Source: Promethearchaeota archaeon
Lineage (GTDB): Archaea; Asgardarchaeota; Lokiarchaeia; Sigyniarchaeales; Promethearchaeaceae
Assembly: GCA_016933055.1 (NCBI GenBank)
Contig: JAFGBS010000034.1
Location: 1 to 64,000 of the forward strand
Reading direction: 5' to 3'
Length of the DNA: 64,000 bases
Shown piece after piece: positions 1-7,222 of the stretch (positions are counted from its first letter, which is position 1; each line of letters opens with the position of its first letter). The notes beneath the pieces were generated by a model that saw nothing but the letters and a program-made list of their open reading frames with translations, was not told where the DNA came from and did not search any database. A program made the position numbers and the translations under genes.

Positions 1-167
1 ACCCTAGGGTAAAACGCAAAAGAGAGGGTGAAAAAACCCGAAAACCTGCAAAAGTTGAGAGAAAAAGGGAGTCCCCTGATCGGGGGGAAGGGTGCCGATC
101 ACAGGGACGGGGGCAGTTTGTTCGAAACCACCAAGGAGAAAGAGGAAGGTAGGGTATATAAGATCTG

Positions 168-185
168 TTTATACCGGGGTATAAA
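168..185. repeat. dyad TTTATACC-GG-GGTATAAA (left copy)
   Basis: This is a perfect 8-bp inverted repeat with a 2-base centre, just after a TATA-like GGGTATATAAG at 153-163. The same outer sequence, TTTATAC-N4-GTATAAA, recurs at 2770-2787 upstream of the helicase operon. It could be an operator for the winged-helix protein of the module. Confidence 0.55.
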
Positions 186-206
186 ACAACAAATGTTGTT
201 TCACAA

Positions 207-240
207 AAACGTTTGTTTCTCAACTGAACAACAAACGTTT
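207..240. repeat. 11-bp perfect inverted repeat
   Basis: AAACGTTTGTT at 207-217 is matched by AACAAACGTTT at 230-240 with a 12-base spacer. It lies next to a second small dyad, AACAAC-AAAT-GTTGTT at about 185-200. The function is unknown; it may be part of an origin or a protein-binding site. Confidence 0.6.
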
Positions 241-405
241 CTCATTGGGAGATTTTTCCTATCCAAGAAAAAACTATACTATTTTTTAAAAATTGATCCC
301 TTTTTTATTCGGTTACAAGCAATTTAAAACAAGGAGTAAAAAAAGTGTGTTATTTTTATTACTCCCTTCTCCAAAACATAGGCGAAAAAATAATTGGGGA
401 GAGGG

Positions 406-524
406 TAGTATAGTTTGCATAGTTTTTTTTTTTTTATTATACATATATTTTCTCTTTTCTTTTTTTGTTTTCTCTTTTCTTTTTTTATAACCATATTTTT
501 TTCAAAAGTATGCAAACTATACTA
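406..524. repeat. 16-bp perfect inverted repeat with 87-base spacer
   Basis: TAGTATAGTTTGCATA at 406-421 is exactly complementary to TATGCAAACTATACTA at 509-524. The spacer is almost only T-rich low-complexity sequence. A perfect 16-bp match at this distance is unlikely by chance even in AT-rich DNA. Confidence 0.7.
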
Positions 525-569
525 TTATTTCTCCTTTAAACCTACACATAAAGATTTTAGAGATCATTG

Positions 570-657
570 AGTATACTATTTTTCTTTAAAAAAAACATCT
601 CCATTAAATTAAACTCTACAGTGATTAAATTAACCTCAAAAAAAAAAATAGTATACT
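570..657. repeat. 14-bp perfect inverted repeat
   Basis: AGTATACTATTTTT at 570-583 pairs with AAAAATAGTATACT at 644-657. It shares the TATACTA core with the larger repeat at 406-524 and lies 48 bases beyond the helicase stop codon, so it may also act as its transcript end. Confidence 0.6.
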
Positions 658-704
658 TTTTTGGATAGTGTCAATAAAACTCATAAAATCCGACAAAACA
701 CCAA

Positions 705-2366
705 CTACTCATCCATGAATTCCATATAATCATCTAGATCTTTCCCGGTTGGATCGGGAGCATCACAAGTTGGATCTGATCCGTTTGGTTTTAAGGCTAA
801 TCCAACATAACAAGATTCTTGGTTTCCCCCACGAATTAATCTTTTCCGAGCTTTATTATATCCCAATGGGGACAATTGTTGGGTTAATTTGGTTTTTGTA
901 ACAGGCGGTTTATTTTGAGTTTTCAACCATTGGATATATGCTAGATAAAAATCATCACTTCTCACTTTTTCTTTTACCCCTGTAACACAATGAGCGTCAA
1001 TGAAATCATTGACTAATTCGGATTTAGATAACCAAAAATCTTTCACTTCGATCCAATTGTAATACTTATCATCAAATTTCCCATTTTTCATTAGGGTTTG
1101 GAGTCCGGCAATACATTCATTAAGGAACCCCGACAATTCTTCCTTTGTAGTTATTTTCTCCAACATTTTCTCGTCCCCCTTCTCTGAAAAATCATTTGAA
1201 CATTCCAAAATAATCCATTTTCTCCAAAACCCTTTATCCGTATCTTCCGGGACTTCTGGCATTTTAGTGTTACAAGAAAACACCAATTTTGCAGTTGGTT
1301 TAATTTGATAGCTTTGAATATGTTTAGGATCAACTAATATTCGTGATTCATTTCCAACATACTGCTTAAAATTTCGAATTGAGATTTTATAGGTTGCATC
1401 AATATCAGAACAATATACCAAAGTTTTATCCTCTAAGGAAGCGGATTTATGTCCTTTTCCAAAATCCTTCAAGTCCATATTAACGGAATTTTCTTCACCA
1501 ACCATTGCAAATTGGAGAGAAATAAAAGTTGTTTTTCCATTGTGTCCATCCCCATAAAGCATGAACGCTTTTTGGTAGATCATTAAATCTGTTAGACACA
1601 ATCCACAAAATTGACGTAATACGGTTTGATCCTCTTTTTTGAATACTTCGGATAGAAACTTATCGATCTTTGGACATTTGGCTTTTGGATCATATATCAT
1701 GGGAATTCTTTTCGTATGCAGTTTTTCCGGTGTGTGTTTTTCAAACTTACCTGTTGAAAGGTTCAAAATTCCGTTTTCCAAATTGATTTCTTCTGAATTG
1801 ACATTAAACTCAGAATCTTCCGTTTGGGTTTCTCTTTTAATTGAATCGAAAATGTCCTCAATGGAATTCTTAGTATCCTTTAAATCGTAAAAATCCATCC
1901 ATTCCCCAATTTGTTTTTTAATCATATTATCTAAAAACGGTTGCCAATATTCGTCTTTGTAAACATACGTTGTTGTTGCTATCGATCCTTTTCGCAATCG
2001 TGTTCTTATCTGTAAATCTTCTAATACTATCTCTTTAAAATTACGATTAAATAACTCCTTTGGAGTATTCTCTGGATCAAATTCTAAGGCTTTCATGTTT
2101 GGAGAAATTGTATGTACGCAACAGTCAAACGCATGCACAAGTTTTTTTCTTTGAATGGGTGTTAGAAGAGAGTTTTGCATGTCTAGCTCGTCTTGGGAGA
2201 GCAACTCCCGAAACTTTTCCGGCTCAAACTCAACGTCTTTTAAGCATGAAAACTCGTTCGCCTGCCGGTGTGTCTGCCCACTATCTCCCCATAACATCGT
2301 ATAGTCTGCCTTCGCAAGGAGACATGCGTTTTCCAAATATTCGAAACAACTGATTTTGTGTTGCAT
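705..2366 (-). CDS. SF3 helicase, D5/P4-type (virus or plasmid replication)
   Basis: This 553-residue protein is a superfamily 3 ATP-dependent replicative helicase. A D5_N-like motif ENGILNLSTG (about 198-207) precedes the ATPase core. Walker A is GDGHNGKTT (272-280), Walker B lies in LVYCSDID (316-323), sensor 1 is LVFSCNTKMP (361-370), and the GFWRKW arginine finger is at 379-384. The C-terminal ~100 residues resemble the winged-helix tail of P4-type proteins. The N-terminal 190 residues show no primase motif I recognise, so this is a helicase rather than a clear primase-helicase. GGGGAAGGACACC precedes the ATG. The gene is the last of a three-gene operon. The family is typical of archaeal viruses and plasmids, which supports a mobile origin. 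Confidence 0.9.
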   Translation of the reverse strand: MQHKISCFEYLENACLLAKADYTMLWGDSGQTHRQANEFSCLKDVEFEPEKFRELLSQDELDMQNSLLTPIQRKKLVHAFDCCVHTISPNMKALEFDPENTPKELFNRNFKEIVLEDLQIRTRLRKGSIATTTYVYKDEYWQPFLDNMIKKQIGEWMDFYDLKDTKNSIEDIFDSIKRETQTEDSEFNVNSEEINLENGILNLSTGKFEKHTPEKLHTKRIPMIYDPKAKCPKIDKFLSEVFKKEDQTVLRQFCGLCLTDLMIYQKAFMLYGDGHNGKTTFISLQFAMVGEENSVNMDLKDFGKGHKSASLEDKTLVYCSDIDATYKISIRNFKQYVGNESRILVDPKHIQSYQIKPTAKLVFSCNTKMPEVPEDTDKGFWRKWIILECSNDFSEKGDEKMLEKITTKEELSGFLNECIAGLQTLMKNGKFDDKYYNWIEVKDFWLSKSELVNDFIDAHCVTGVKEKVRSDDFYLAYIQWLKTQNKPPVTKTKLTQQLSPLGYNKARKRLIRGGNQESCYVGLALKPNGSDPTCDAPDPTGKDLDDYMEFMDE

Positions 2367-2387
2367 GGTGTCCTTCCCCGGTTCAGT

Positions 2388-2507
2388 TTATGCAGAACGC
2401 CGACGTTCAAGATCGTCCAAAACTTCCAGTTTTGCGATGTCTCTATCGTTTTCACGTTCGAGTTCATTAATCGCGTGTTGAAGTTTTGTCCGTTCGTTTT
2501 TATGCAT
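2388..2507 (-). CDS. 39-residue charged coiled-coil protein
   Basis: The frame starts at ATG 2507 and stops at 2388, giving a 39-residue protein rich in Glu, Arg, Lys and Leu with a helical, coiled-coil pattern (LQHAINELERENDRDIAKLE). Its start overlaps the end of the upstream winged-helix gene by eight bases (ATGCATAA), which indicates translational coupling. AGGAAAGGAC stands just upstream as a ribosome site. A second, similar purine-rich site then leads into the helicase 21 bases downstream. The function is unknown; small coiled-coil proteins in such modules may be helicase accessory factors or regulators. Confidence rests on spacing and composition only. Confidence 0.55.
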   Translation of the reverse strand: MHKNERTKLQHAINELERENDRDIAKLEVLDDLERRRSA

Positions 2508-2709
2508 GACGTCCTTTCCTCTTTTTCATGAAAGTTCGACTTCCGGAGATCATCATGATTTCTGCTTCTCCTTCGATTACTAATCGAAGAAGGTGTCGTT
2601 CTGCTGAGCAATACGCAAGACCGCTCTCGTTGGCGAACCAAGTGATCGATTGGGGTAACTCACTTAGTAGGTTTTTTATTTTTTTATTCACTTCAAACAT
2701 TCTGGGCAC
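2500..2709 (-). CDS. small winged-helix DNA-binding protein
   Basis: This is a 69-residue protein (60 residues if the second Met at 2700 is used). The segment SITWFANESGLAYCSAERHL fits the helix-turn-helix of MarR/ArsR-like domains. It is followed by LVIEGEAEIM, a typical recognition helix plus wing entry, and a basic tail (KKRKGR). It is first in the helicase operon and overlaps the next gene by eight bases. The dyad at 2770-2787, about 60 bases upstream, is a plausible autoregulatory site. It could be a copy-number or lysogeny-type regulator of the element, which is inference. No cysteine metal site is present. Confidence 0.6.
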   Translation of the reverse strand: MPRMFEVNKKIKNLLSELPQSITWFANESGLAYCSAERHLLRLVIEGEAEIMMISGSRTFMKKRKGRHA

Positions 2710-2754
2710 TTTTTTTTACCTTCAAATCGGTTTACATAAAGAAAATCAACAAGG

Positions 2755-2787
2755 GGTATTTAAGGGTTCTTTATACGCCCGTATAAA
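2755..2787 (-). promoter_or_regulatory. promoter and dyad operator of the helicase operon
   Basis: On the minus strand, a TATA-like CCTTAAATACC (2755-2765) follows the dyad TTTATACGGGCGTATAAA (2770-2787). The winged-helix gene starts at 2709, so a transcript start near 2733 would leave a short leader. The dyad has perfect 8-bp arms and matches the one at 168-185 in its outer seven bases on each side. Confidence 0.45.
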
Positions 2788-3249
2788 ACCGGGGGTTTTT
2801 TCCTAGCCGGCTAACAAACCGGAAGAATCCATAAGGTTTTTCTTAGTCTCCAAGCGTGGTTATCACGGTTTTCTTATTTTTCTGAGAAAATGAGGAGTCT
2901 TTCGGATCGGGATCTCCATGTCTTTTCCCTTAGTTCAAAAATCCGATCTGAAATTTTCTTAAAACTACCCATATAGAGAGGAGAAAGAAAGAAAATCTTA
3001 GGGTTTCCATAGTTTAAATAATATGGATTTTAGAATCAAATCCCTATTTTACGAACTTTTCGTCGAAAATACTGAAGATAACAGGATTTTTAGACATGAA
3101 TATCTCTCTGATGTATCATATTAAGTTCCCCTTTTCAGTCTCCCTCTTTTCGTTTAAAACGCAAATTTCTGTGTGTACCATCGTGAATTACATAATCTTA
3201 GAATGCATGTCTAATTATGAATATGACAGATTCGTGATTAGAGCGGATA
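2788..3249. other. non-coding stretch right of the helicase operon
   Basis: The stretch contains the 10-base palindrome TAGCCGGCTA (2804-2813), a short TTTTC-TGA-GAAAA hairpin near 2880 and AG-rich sequence around 2970-3000. I see no coding frame with protein-like composition. The edge of the inserted module may lie here, but no direct repeat could be paired with the left side. Confidence 0.4.
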
Positions 3250-3836
3250 TCAGCAAATCCAAACGTGTGTCACGGAAAAGTTTGTATCCGTCCAGGATAA
3301 AGTAAATATCCCATCAAGATCGGAACTTTGTGCATCTGAGGACAAGTTAAAAGCACCAGGATTGAGATCCGCGACTATTTCCATACAATTCGATAATTTC
3401 TGCCCAAAGTCATTATTTCCAGTCACTACGTAATAATAGGTATCAGGTACGTAATCAGTAATTTCGTAGCTTAAAACCAATGAATTCTCAATTAATAAGG
3501 TCAGACTTCCGTTACTTTCCGTAATGGGGCCTGAGAATTGATAGAACGAATAATTGTTTGCTTGATATTCAGAAGTCCAATTTAAGATAAAAATTCCATC
3601 CCTATCTGGTGCATCGGCAGTAGAAGTTAAGACGAATTTACATCAAGAGGATCATATCCTCCATCAGTAATGATCCAATCATAAGTACCCGTTAATATTT
3701 CTCTTCCAGGGAGTCCGACACTACTATATTTTGTGTATCCTCCATGGAAATTTACTCCAGGTCGCAATGATAACTGAGACCATCCCAACAATGTTTGATT
3801 GGAAAATATAATATACAATCCCGTGATGGACTTCAC
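3250..3836 (-). pseudogene. decayed secreted protein with FN3-like repeats
   Basis: Two minus-strand frames, about 3627-3836 and 3250-3640, read as one protein if a single-base frameshift is allowed near 3625. The C-terminal part shows two copies of a repeat start, DRDGIFILNWT and DLDGIFTLSWT, spaced about 90 residues. This matches the fibronectin-III-like beta-sandwich repeats common in large secreted proteins of Asgard archaea. No start codon with a signal peptide remains upstream, and the frame breaks again after TDTNFSVT. It is therefore a fragment of a formerly larger surface or secreted protein. It lies between the mobile module and lactate dehydrogenase and may have been cut by the insertion. 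Confidence 0.6.
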
Positions 3837-4188
3837 GTTACATGTATGGTCTCGAATAATATCTCAGAAATTATAAGCTTTGATTCGGATTCCGATAAAA
3901 TTGAGGAATTTTCAAGGGTTATTCTCGAGTAATCACATATTAGCAGAAAATTTTATGGGATAAACAGATGCGAAATTTGTTTCATACATCAATATCTGTT
4001 GTGTAATTTAAATCATTTCTCCTCACTCAACACATGTAGAAGGAGTAACAGTATAGTCCGAATAGGTAACAGTATAGTGTTAAACGGTCCGTGCGGGTAG
4101 GTAGCACGGATAAAGGTTCGTATCCATAGAATCAAAAATGGAATTAGAAGCAGAGTATCACTTCACAGATGTTGACTACTAATATCCC
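3837..4188. other. intergenic, short direct repeat and hairpin
   Basis: The 13-mer GTAACAGTATAGT occurs twice, at 4045-4057 and 4066-4078 (21-base period). It is followed by a hairpin, CCGTGC (4089-4094) with GCACGG (4104-4109) around a 9-base loop. No gene is visible. The GGTTCGTATCC at 4115-4125 looks superficially like a T-arm, but no cloverleaf can be built. Confidence 0.4.
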
Positions 4189-5172
4189 TTATTCCAGTGC
4201 TATATTTTTTAAAACGTCTTTAATTTTTTCTGCTGATTTTTTTAGAGCGATTTGCTCAGAACTATTGAGTTCTAGACGAATCATGCTTCTAACCCCTTCA
4301 TGATTGATAATAGCAGGTATACTCAAATAAACATCTTCTAAACCAAGATAATCACTAATCAGAGAAGAAACGGGTAATATGGAATTCTCATCTTTCAAAA
4401 TTGCACGGGTGATTCGAGTAAGTGCAATTCCTATCCCATAGGAACTTTCACCTTTACGGTTAATTATCTCATAGGCAGCATTTCGAACTTGGTTGACTAT
4501 TTCGTCATACTCTAACTTATGATCTTCACAATCATGGTGATCTTGATGTCGTTCACACACTGGGCAATAATCTTTTAACAATACTCCTCCTATAGAGACA
4601 CTCGACCATGCTGCAAACTCACTATCACCATGCTCACCTAAAATATATCCGTGAACATTCGCGGGATCAACACTGCAATAAGTACCCAATATATATCGGA
4701 AGCGCGCAGAATCCAATACAGTTCCGGAACCGATAACTTCATGAGCGGGTTTTTTAGTCAATTGATGTGCAATTCTAAATGCAATATACGATAATATGTC
4801 TACAGGATTGGTCACAACCACTAAAATAGCTTTAGGTGCATATTCCATAATCTCCGGGATGATTTTTTTGTACAATTCTGCATTTGTTTTAACTAAATCC
4901 AAGCGATTTTGACCTGGTTTTTGACTAATTCCTGCAGTAATCACAATAAGGTCGGAACCATAAATATTAGGATAGTCTCCTGCTGACAATTTTACTGGAG
5001 AATAAAATGGAATCCCATGTGAAAGGTCCATTACTTCTCCTTCGACACGTTCCTTATCAATATCCACGATAACGATCTCGCGGGTGAGATTTTTAATCAA
5101 CATTGCGTACGCATACCGAATCCCAACATTTCCACCCCCAATGATGGATATTTTACTGGTTGTTTTACGCAT
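4189..5172 (-). CDS. ldh: L-lactate dehydrogenase (LDH/MDH family) with Cys/His-rich insertion
   Basis: The enzyme interconverts pyruvate and lactate with NAD(H) in the cytoplasm. The Rossmann motif IIGGGNVG is near residues 10-17 and the active-site histidine is in GEHGDS (His181). Specificity-loop residue Gln84 in SQKPGQNRLDL is what lactate dehydrogenases carry where malate dehydrogenases have Arg. The proton-relay and substrate residues in NPVD and LDSARFR are kept. I start at ATG 5172, because the frame can extend only two codons to a TTG. Between SIGG and the helix EIVNQVRNAAYEI lies an unusual stretch, CPVCERHQDHHDCEDH (about 203-218), that could bind metal. ThiD is divergent, 115 bases away. 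Malate dehydrogenase activity cannot be excluded. Confidence 0.88.
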   Translation of the reverse strand: MRKTTSKISIIGGGNVGIRYAYAMLIKNLTREIVIVDIDKERVEGEVMDLSHGIPFYSPVKLSAGDYPNIYGSDLIVITAGISQKPGQNRLDLVKTNAELYKKIIPEIMEYAPKAILVVVTNPVDILSYIAFRIAHQLTKKPAHEVIGSGTVLDSARFRYILGTYCSVDPANVHGYILGEHGDSEFAAWSSVSIGGVLLKDYCPVCERHQDHHDCEDHKLEYDEIVNQVRNAAYEIINRKGESSYGIGIALTRITRAILKDENSILPVSSLISDYLGLEDVYLSIPAIINHEGVRSMIRLELNSSEQIALKKSAEKIKDVLKNIALE

Positions 5173-5287
5173 TTCCAAAACTCTTTTGATGAAAGCTAGT
5201 TCATGGGACTATATGAGTATCTTTCTTAATTCTCATAAAACACGAATAAGCACAAGTTTTTTCTGAGTACACGTTCACATTTTTAAT

Positions 5288-6115
5288 ATGAAAAAAGTCT
5301 TAACCATAGCTGGTTCTGATTCGGGCGGGGGGGCAGGAATCCAGGCAGATTTGAAAACTTTTTCGGCTCGAGGAGTGTTTGGAATGTCAGCAATTACTGC
5401 ATTAACTGCCCAAAATACCGTTGGAGTTCAAGGTGTATATGAGATCGACGCATCGTTTGTGGAAAAACAAATTGATTCTGTTATGACGGATATTAAGGCA
5501 GATGCGTGGAAAACGGGGATGTTAGCAAACGCACAAATTGTTGAAATTGTTGCCAAATGTGCAAGAAAATATAACATTCATAATTTAATAGTAGATCCGG
5601 TTATGCTCGCACGCAGTGGGGATCCATTGCTGAAACTTGATGCTGTTGAAATTTACAAAACTGATCTATTTCCCTTGACTCTCATTTTGACACCAAACCG
5701 GGAAGAAGCAGAATATTTGTCAAAACAGCCTATTAAAAGCATCGAGGACACCGAAAGAGTTGCTAAGATTCTTTACGAGATGGGACCGAAAAATATATTA
5801 ATCAAGGGGGGCCATATTGAAACAGTTAATGAAGCGATAGATGTCTTATATGACGGAAAACAATTTACATATTTCCATGCGGAACGAATTAACACACACA
5901 ATACTCACGGTACGGGATGTACCTATGCAAGTGCTATTGCGGCAGAAGTAGCAAAAGGTCAAAATATCAAGGAAGCAATTCATATTGCAAAATCCTATAT
6001 TACTGCTGCAATCATTTACGCAGATAAACTACAAATTGGGAAAGGATATGGCCCAACTAATCATTTCCAAGGAACAGTAGTTCCTGTTAATCTCAATTTA
6101 GTAACTAGTAAGTAA
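5288..6115 (+). CDS. thiD: hydroxymethylpyrimidine/phosphomethylpyrimidine kinase
   Basis: ThiD phosphorylates HMP to HMP-P and then HMP-PP in thiamine pyrimidine synthesis or salvage. The ribokinase-like fold is clear. The N-terminal [19 protein letters not shown] is the family signature, followed by [10 protein letters not shown] (about 107-116), [18 protein letters not shown], and the anion-hole/catalytic motif HGTGCTYAS near residue 215, with the catalytic Cys of the GTGC type. At 275 residues it matches single-domain ThiD; there is no fused ThiE or ThiN domain. It starts at ATG 5288, with no clear ribosome site, and its TATA element is uncertain. No other thiamine gene and no THI box is visible nearby. 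Confidence 0.93.
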   Translation: MKKVLTIAGSDSGGGAGIQADLKTFSARGVFGMSAITALTAQNTVGVQGVYEIDASFVEKQIDSVMTDIKADAWKTGMLANAQIVEIVAKCARKYNIHNLIVDPVMLARSGDPLLKLDAVEIYKTDLFPLTLILTPNREEAEYLSKQPIKSIEDTERVAKILYEMGPKNILIKGGHIETVNEAIDVLYDGKQFTYFHAERINTHNTHGTGCTYASAIAAEVAKGQNIKEAIHIAKSYITAAIIYADKLQIGKGYGPTNHFQGTVVPVNLNLVTSK

Positions 6116-6137
6116 AAAAAGGAGAATTTATTAGTTT

Positions 6138-6827
6138 TTATCGAACTTTTTCCACGAGAGTCGTACTCAAAAGTTCGTCAATTGCTTTTCTCTTTTTCCT
6201 TACGAATGGCACAGTGTGAAACTCTAAAACATTGTCTGGTTGGACAAAAACTTTAATCATGCCAGCACCTATAGTAATATATTCGAATATGTCGATTATT
6301 TCCATGTAAATTTTCACAGGACCCGTGGGATACCGGTTAGCTTTTCCAGTTGCCAATCCACGCACGTAAATCTCGTTTTTTTCTATTTTTACGAATCGGA
6401 ATTGCGCTACAACGATGGCTGCTACAATAATTAATCCGAATATGAATACCATCCAACCATAAAAATGACTAGCTAACGGAAAATCAAAAAATGGTCGGAT
6501 ACTAGTCCACCAAGCGAATAGATTTATCACTCCTCCAATATCAAGTAAAATTAGAGTTAATCCAATTATTATAAAAGATAAGAAGAGTAGAAAGAATTTC
6601 ACAGTCGGAAAATTAAAACCTACTGTAACTGTATTGAATAAAAATACGAAAACCCAAATTATCGCTAAAACATCACTGGGGGGTATAAACAATTGAATTA
6701 TTAATGCAATTACGCTGTAGATTAATAAAGGATAATACAAAATAACTTTGGAGTAATCCTTTAAAAACACTTTTGTTGGTTCAGACATTCTCTTATTTTT
6801 AGTTTTTTTTTTTATATTTCTTGACAT
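6138..6827 (-). CDS. four-helix membrane protein with PH-like C-terminal domain
   Basis: This 229-residue protein has a Lys/Arg-rich start (about 20 residues), then four hydrophobic segments (about 30-50, 58-75, 80-100 and 118-140). A soluble tail beginning VKIEKNEIYVRGLATGK resembles the bacterial PH (bPH/DUF304) fold. Such proteins are membrane-associated with unknown roles. The lysine-rich homopolymeric start suggests that the second Met (SEPTKVF) could be the real start. It is convergent with thiD, with stops 22 bases apart. A TATA-like TATATATTATAAAA is at 6870-6890 on its strand. Confidence 0.55.
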   Translation of the reverse strand: MSRNIKKKTKNKRMSEPTKVFLKDYSKVILYYPLLIYSVIALIIQLFIPPSDVLAIIWVFVFLFNTVTVGFNFPTVKFFLLFLSFIIIGLTLILLDIGGVINLFAWWTSIRPFFDFPLASHFYGWMVFIFGLIIVAAIVVAQFRFVKIEKNEIYVRGLATGKANRYPTGPVKIYMEIIDIFEYITIGAGMIKVFVQPDNVLEFHTVPFVRKKRKAIDELLSTTLVEKVR

Positions 6828-7222
6828 ATTTATAATAAAATTTGAGATCTTTTTAGTATTAGGTATATTTTTTATAATATATATACTACTTCTTGCTTCC
6901 GACTAGTGGAATTATTAGAAAAAGGGAATTTGGCAATAGAAAGCCGAAGATCTCTGTCATTTTATAACCTATTCATATACAAGTAATTGGATTATGGGCA
7001 GATTGCCTTAAGATTACACTAATTTGTATACAACACTTTTTAAAATCGCTAAAACATGATATTTCCTTAATTTCCCTTCTTTTATTAAAGGTGTATAAAA
7101 GAAAGGTACAGTTCTTAATTGTATAGTCTATTAAAATCCTAAACAAAAGCATCAGAGATTATAACGATTGATCTCAATTGAACTATCCTAAAAATTTTAA
7201 TAGATTTTGGGAGATTTTAGTA
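6828..7222. other. intergenic with divergent promoter elements
   Basis: The sequence is very AT-rich around 6830-6895, with repeated TATATA stretches that can serve the minus-strand membrane gene. A GGGAG ribosome site at 7209-7213 leads into the amidohydrolase. No coding frame or strong hairpin is seen. Confidence 0.4.

Larger units (their letters stand above)
1..704. other. AT-rich non-coding flank of the helicase module
   Basis: The first 150 bases are relatively G-rich; from about 190 to 700 the sequence becomes T- and A-rich with long homopolymer runs. The 7-mer TATACTA or its complement TAGTATA occurs five times (275, 406, 518, 572 and 649), mostly inside inverted repeats. Such repeat clusters beside a replicative helicase resemble an origin or an initiator binding region. 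No protein-coding frame here is convincing. Confidence 0.5.
160..2790. mobile_element. virus/plasmid-like replication module (remnant or integrated element)
   Basis: An SF3 helicase, a small winged-helix protein and a 39-residue coiled-coil protein form one minus-strand operon. Its downstream side is a repeat-dense AT-rich stretch, and each side carries one copy of the dyad TTTATAC-N4-GTATAAA (168-185 and 2770-2787). SF3 helicases of this kind are carried by viruses, plasmids and satellites. I see no integrase, capsid gene or clear attachment site, and the window starts inside the region, so the ends are not defined. The limits given are those of the shared dyads only. Confidence 0.5.

Noticed and set aside
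28..327. Plus-strand 99-residue frame at the left edge, starting at GTG 28
   Set aside because: It runs through the dyad repeats and AT-rich repeat cluster, has a poor ribosome site (GAGAGG touching the GTG), and the composition changes abruptly after about residue 50. Possibly a remnant; not supported as a gene.
293..515. Frames on both strands in the T-rich tract
   Set aside because: Low-complexity Phe/Leu- or Lys-rich translation of homopolymer runs.
2060..2806. Plus-strand frames antisense to the helicase operon
   Set aside because: Shadows of the minus-strand genes without ribosome sites or recognisable domains.
4089..4125. Possible tRNA fragment (hairpin plus GGTTCGTATCC)
   Set aside because: No acceptor, D or anticodon arms can be paired, and the loop lacks the conserved T-loop A.
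4189..5172. Malate dehydrogenase as the primary call
   Set aside because: The specificity-loop residue is Gln, as in lactate dehydrogenases; malate dehydrogenases have Arg there.
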